Below, one piece after another: positions 6,628 through 8,019 of a stretch of DNA of 8,019 bases. Both the position numbers and the translations under genes were made by a program. Position 1 is the first letter of the stretch. Every line of letters begins with the position of its first letter. This DNA is from Deltaproteobacteria bacterium. Its GTDB lineage: Bacteria; Desulfobacterota; GWC2-55-46; DRQE01. The stretch spans positions 1 to 8,019 of the forward strand of contig DAOVKH010000072.1 of assembly GCA_030631875.1 (NCBI GenBank), given 5' to 3'. A model generated the notes under the pieces. It made no database searches. It was not told where the DNA came from and worked only from the letters and a program-made list of their open reading frames with translations.

Positions 6628-7545
6628 GTGGCGGAACAATACCAGTTATTCTTCGTACAGCGCTTTAAGGGTAAGGTCTTATTTGATGTTCCGATGAGTC
6701 AGTATACCTCTCTTGGTATAGGTGGGGCCGCCGATGTTATGGCCTTCCCTAAGGATGAATCGGATCTTAAAGATTTGCTCTCCTTTGCCAACACAAAGAA
6801 GTTTCCGCTATTCATACTTGGCGGAGGAACGAACCTGCTCGTCAAGGATAGAGGCATGGACGGTATCGTCGTAAATATGTGTGAGGGTTTCAAGGATATT
6901 GTTTGGGCCGGAGACGATGGCGATACAAAGGTCGTCGTCGGTGCGGGCGTTACACTCTCTTTACTCCTTAAGAGGTGTAAGGAGCGCGGCCTCTCCGGAC
7001 TTGAGTTTGCCGCGGGCATACCCGGCACCGTAGGCGGGGCTACTATAATGAACGCCGGAGCTTACGGCTCTGAACTGAGTTGCGTCGTAGAGGGTGTAGA
7101 GGTACTTAACCTTAAGGGTAAGAAGAGTTTTATATCGGCAAAGGACGTAGGGTTTTCCTATAGAGGGAGTTCTTTGCCGGAAGGCTCGGTTGTTATACGA
7201 GTGCATATGAGCTTTAAGGCCGAGGAGGCTTCGGTCATAGAAGAGAAGATAAAGGAGTTCAGGGCGAAGCGTGAGACCACAAGCCCTATAAAGTGTCCAA
7301 GCGCGGGTTCGATATTTAAGAACCCTGAAGAAGGCGTTGCCGGACGCCTGATAGAAGAAGCGGGCTTCAAGGGCGTATCGGTCGGAGACGCTGAGGTGTC
7401 GGATGTTCATGCTAATTATATAGTTAATCGTGGTAACGCAAAGGCCGCCGACGTACTCGGCCTCATGGCGCGCATAAGGGATAAGGTATATAGTCAAACC
7501 GGCATTTCACTTGAGCCGGAAGTTAAAGTAGTGGGAAGAGATTAA
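6628..7545 (+). CDS. murB: UDP-N-acetylenolpyruvoylglucosamine reductase
   Basis: MurB is the cytoplasmic FAD enzyme that uses NADPH to reduce UDP-GlcNAc-enolpyruvate to UDP-MurNAc, the substrate of MurC encoded just upstream. The product has 305 residues. The FAD-binding domain shows YTSLGIGGAAD at 26-36, LGGGTNLLVKD at 64-74, and the signature GIPGTVGGATIMNAGAYG at 130-147. Probable catalytic residues, by analogy with E. coli R159, S229 and E325, are R179 in FSYRGS, S228 in PSAGSIFKNP (224-233), and a Glu in LEPEV (E296 or E298). VHANYIVN is at 260-267. The length and the PSAGSIFKNP form fit the shorter type II MurB (Bacillus/Staphylococcus-like, without the extra Tyr loop of E. coli). This type call is an inference. 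The GTG start is fixed by a very strong ribosome site. The gene ends 4 bases before ddl. Confidence 0.97.
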   Translation: MAEQYQLFFVQRFKGKVLFDVPMSQYTSLGIGGAADVMAFPKDESDLKDLLSFANTKKFPLFILGGGTNLLVKDRGMDGIVVNMCEGFKDIVWAGDDGDTKVVVGAGVTLSLLLKRCKERGLSGLEFAAGIPGTVGGATIMNAGAYGSELSCVVEGVEVLNLKGKKSFISAKDVGFSYRGSSLPEGSVVIRVHMSFKAEEASVIEEKIKEFRAKRETTSPIKCPSAGSIFKNPEEGVAGRLIEEAGFKGVSVGDAEVSDVHANYIVNRGNAKAADVLGLMARIRDKVYSQTGISLEPEVKVVGRD

Positions 7546-7549
7546 GTTT

Positions 7550-8019
7550 ATGAGCAAGAGTGACGACAGCATAGACGGCATAGAAGAGAAGAGAGCCTTC
7601 TTCAAGAGAAAGAAGATAGGCGTTCTCATGGGCGGGGTATCCGAAGAGCGTGAGATATCTCTGAAGAGCGGAAGCGCTGTAGTGAAGGCGTTAGAGACGA
7701 TGGGCTATAAGGTCGTCGCGATAGATGTCAGAGGAAAGAGTGTAGTTAATACTTTGCTCGAAGAAGAAATTGAAGTAGCCTTTATAGCCCTGCACGGTCG
7801 TGGCGGCGAGGATGGTACTATTCAAGGCCTCTTAGAGGTAATGGAGATTCCTTATACAGGCTCAGGTGTTAAGGCAAGTGCCATTGCGATGGATAAGGTC
7901 GCAACTAAGATGATCTTTCTTCACTGCGATGTGCCGACCCCCGACTTTAGAGTTGTAACGGATAAGGTCACCACAAAGCTTCCTATGGACTTGCCGGTAA
8001 TGGTTAAGCCCGCCTCTCA
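7550..8019 (+). CDS. ddl: D-alanine--D-alanine ligase, N-terminal part (3' truncated by window edge)
   Basis: Ddl is the cytoplasmic ATP-grasp ligase making D-Ala-D-Ala for MurF. The reading frame from ATG 7550 is open to the window end, giving 156 residues, about half of the usual protein (306 in E. coli DdlB). Motifs are GVLMGGVSEEREISLKSG at 24-41 (E33 aligns with E. coli E15), FIALHGRGGEDGTIQG at 78-93, PYTGSG at 101-106, MDK at 114-116, and LPVMVKPAS at 148-156, where K153 matches the ATP-binding Lys at the start of the ATP-grasp region. The frame has a stop at 7529-7531, and no alternative start codon exists before codon 27, so ATG 7550 is well supported. It leaves a charged stretch of about 18-20 residues before the domain, longer than in E. 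coli. The nearest ribosome-like sequence, GGGAAG at 7533-7538, is weak and about 11 bases away, so translation may depend on coupling to murB 4 bases upstream. Confidence 0.96.
   Translation, partial: MSKSDDSIDGIEEKRAFFKRKKIGVLMGGVSEEREISLKSGSAVVKALETMGYKVVAIDVRGKSVVNTLLEEEIEVAFIALHGRGGEDGTIQGLLEVMEIPYTGSGVKASAIAMDKVATKMIFLHCDVPTPDFRVVTDKVTTKLPMDLPVMVKPAS

Noticed and set aside
6961..7497. Antisense open frame of 178 residues opposite murB, the longest on the minus strand
   Set aside because: It lies opposite the MurB catalytic motifs, and its composition (many Tyr and Arg) looks like a reversed coding strand rather than a protein family.

Overview
This window is an uninterrupted stretch of a bacterial dcw (division and cell wall) cluster. 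All eight genes are on the + strand, in this order: murF (3' end only), mraY, murD, ftsW, murG, murC, murB, ddl (5' end only). Every gene is recognised from family motifs read directly in its translation. There are no RNA genes, mobile elements, CRISPR arrays or phage genes, and no gap is longer than about 41 bases. I did not find a novel system here. The window is conserved core metabolism, and the findings below are modest.

Layout: murF ends at 504 and mraY starts 3 bases later with GTG. mraY ends at 1581. A 41-base spacer with several in-frame ATGs precedes the preferred murD start at 1623. murD ends at 3011 and ftsW starts 25 bases on, at 3037. ftsW and murG overlap by 4 bases (TTGA). murC follows murG after 19 bases, murB follows murC after 15, and ddl follows murB after 4. 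I see no promoter or rho-independent terminator in these short gaps, so the genes are most simply read as one transcript that begins upstream and continues downstream.

How the genes work together: MurB makes UDP-MurNAc. MurC adds L-Ala and MurD adds D-Glu. An off-window MurE would add the third residue. Ddl makes D-Ala-D-Ala, which MurF attaches. MraY moves phospho-MurNAc-pentapeptide onto undecaprenyl phosphate to give lipid I, and MurG adds GlcNAc to give lipid II. FtsW is the SEDS glycosyltransferase that polymerises lipid II at the septum. The usual dcw order predicts murE and ftsI upstream and ftsQ, ftsA and ftsZ downstream.

Organism: a peptidoglycan-making bacterium with roughly even base composition. 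The murC-murB-ddl order differs from E. coli and is seen in various other Gram-negative lineages, including deltaproteobacteria. Codon use is distinctive: in murC I counted 26 ATA among 36 Ile codons, and 12 AGG/AGA among 20 Arg codons. A deltaproteobacterium-like or related lineage is a weak guess, and nothing here fixes the phylum.
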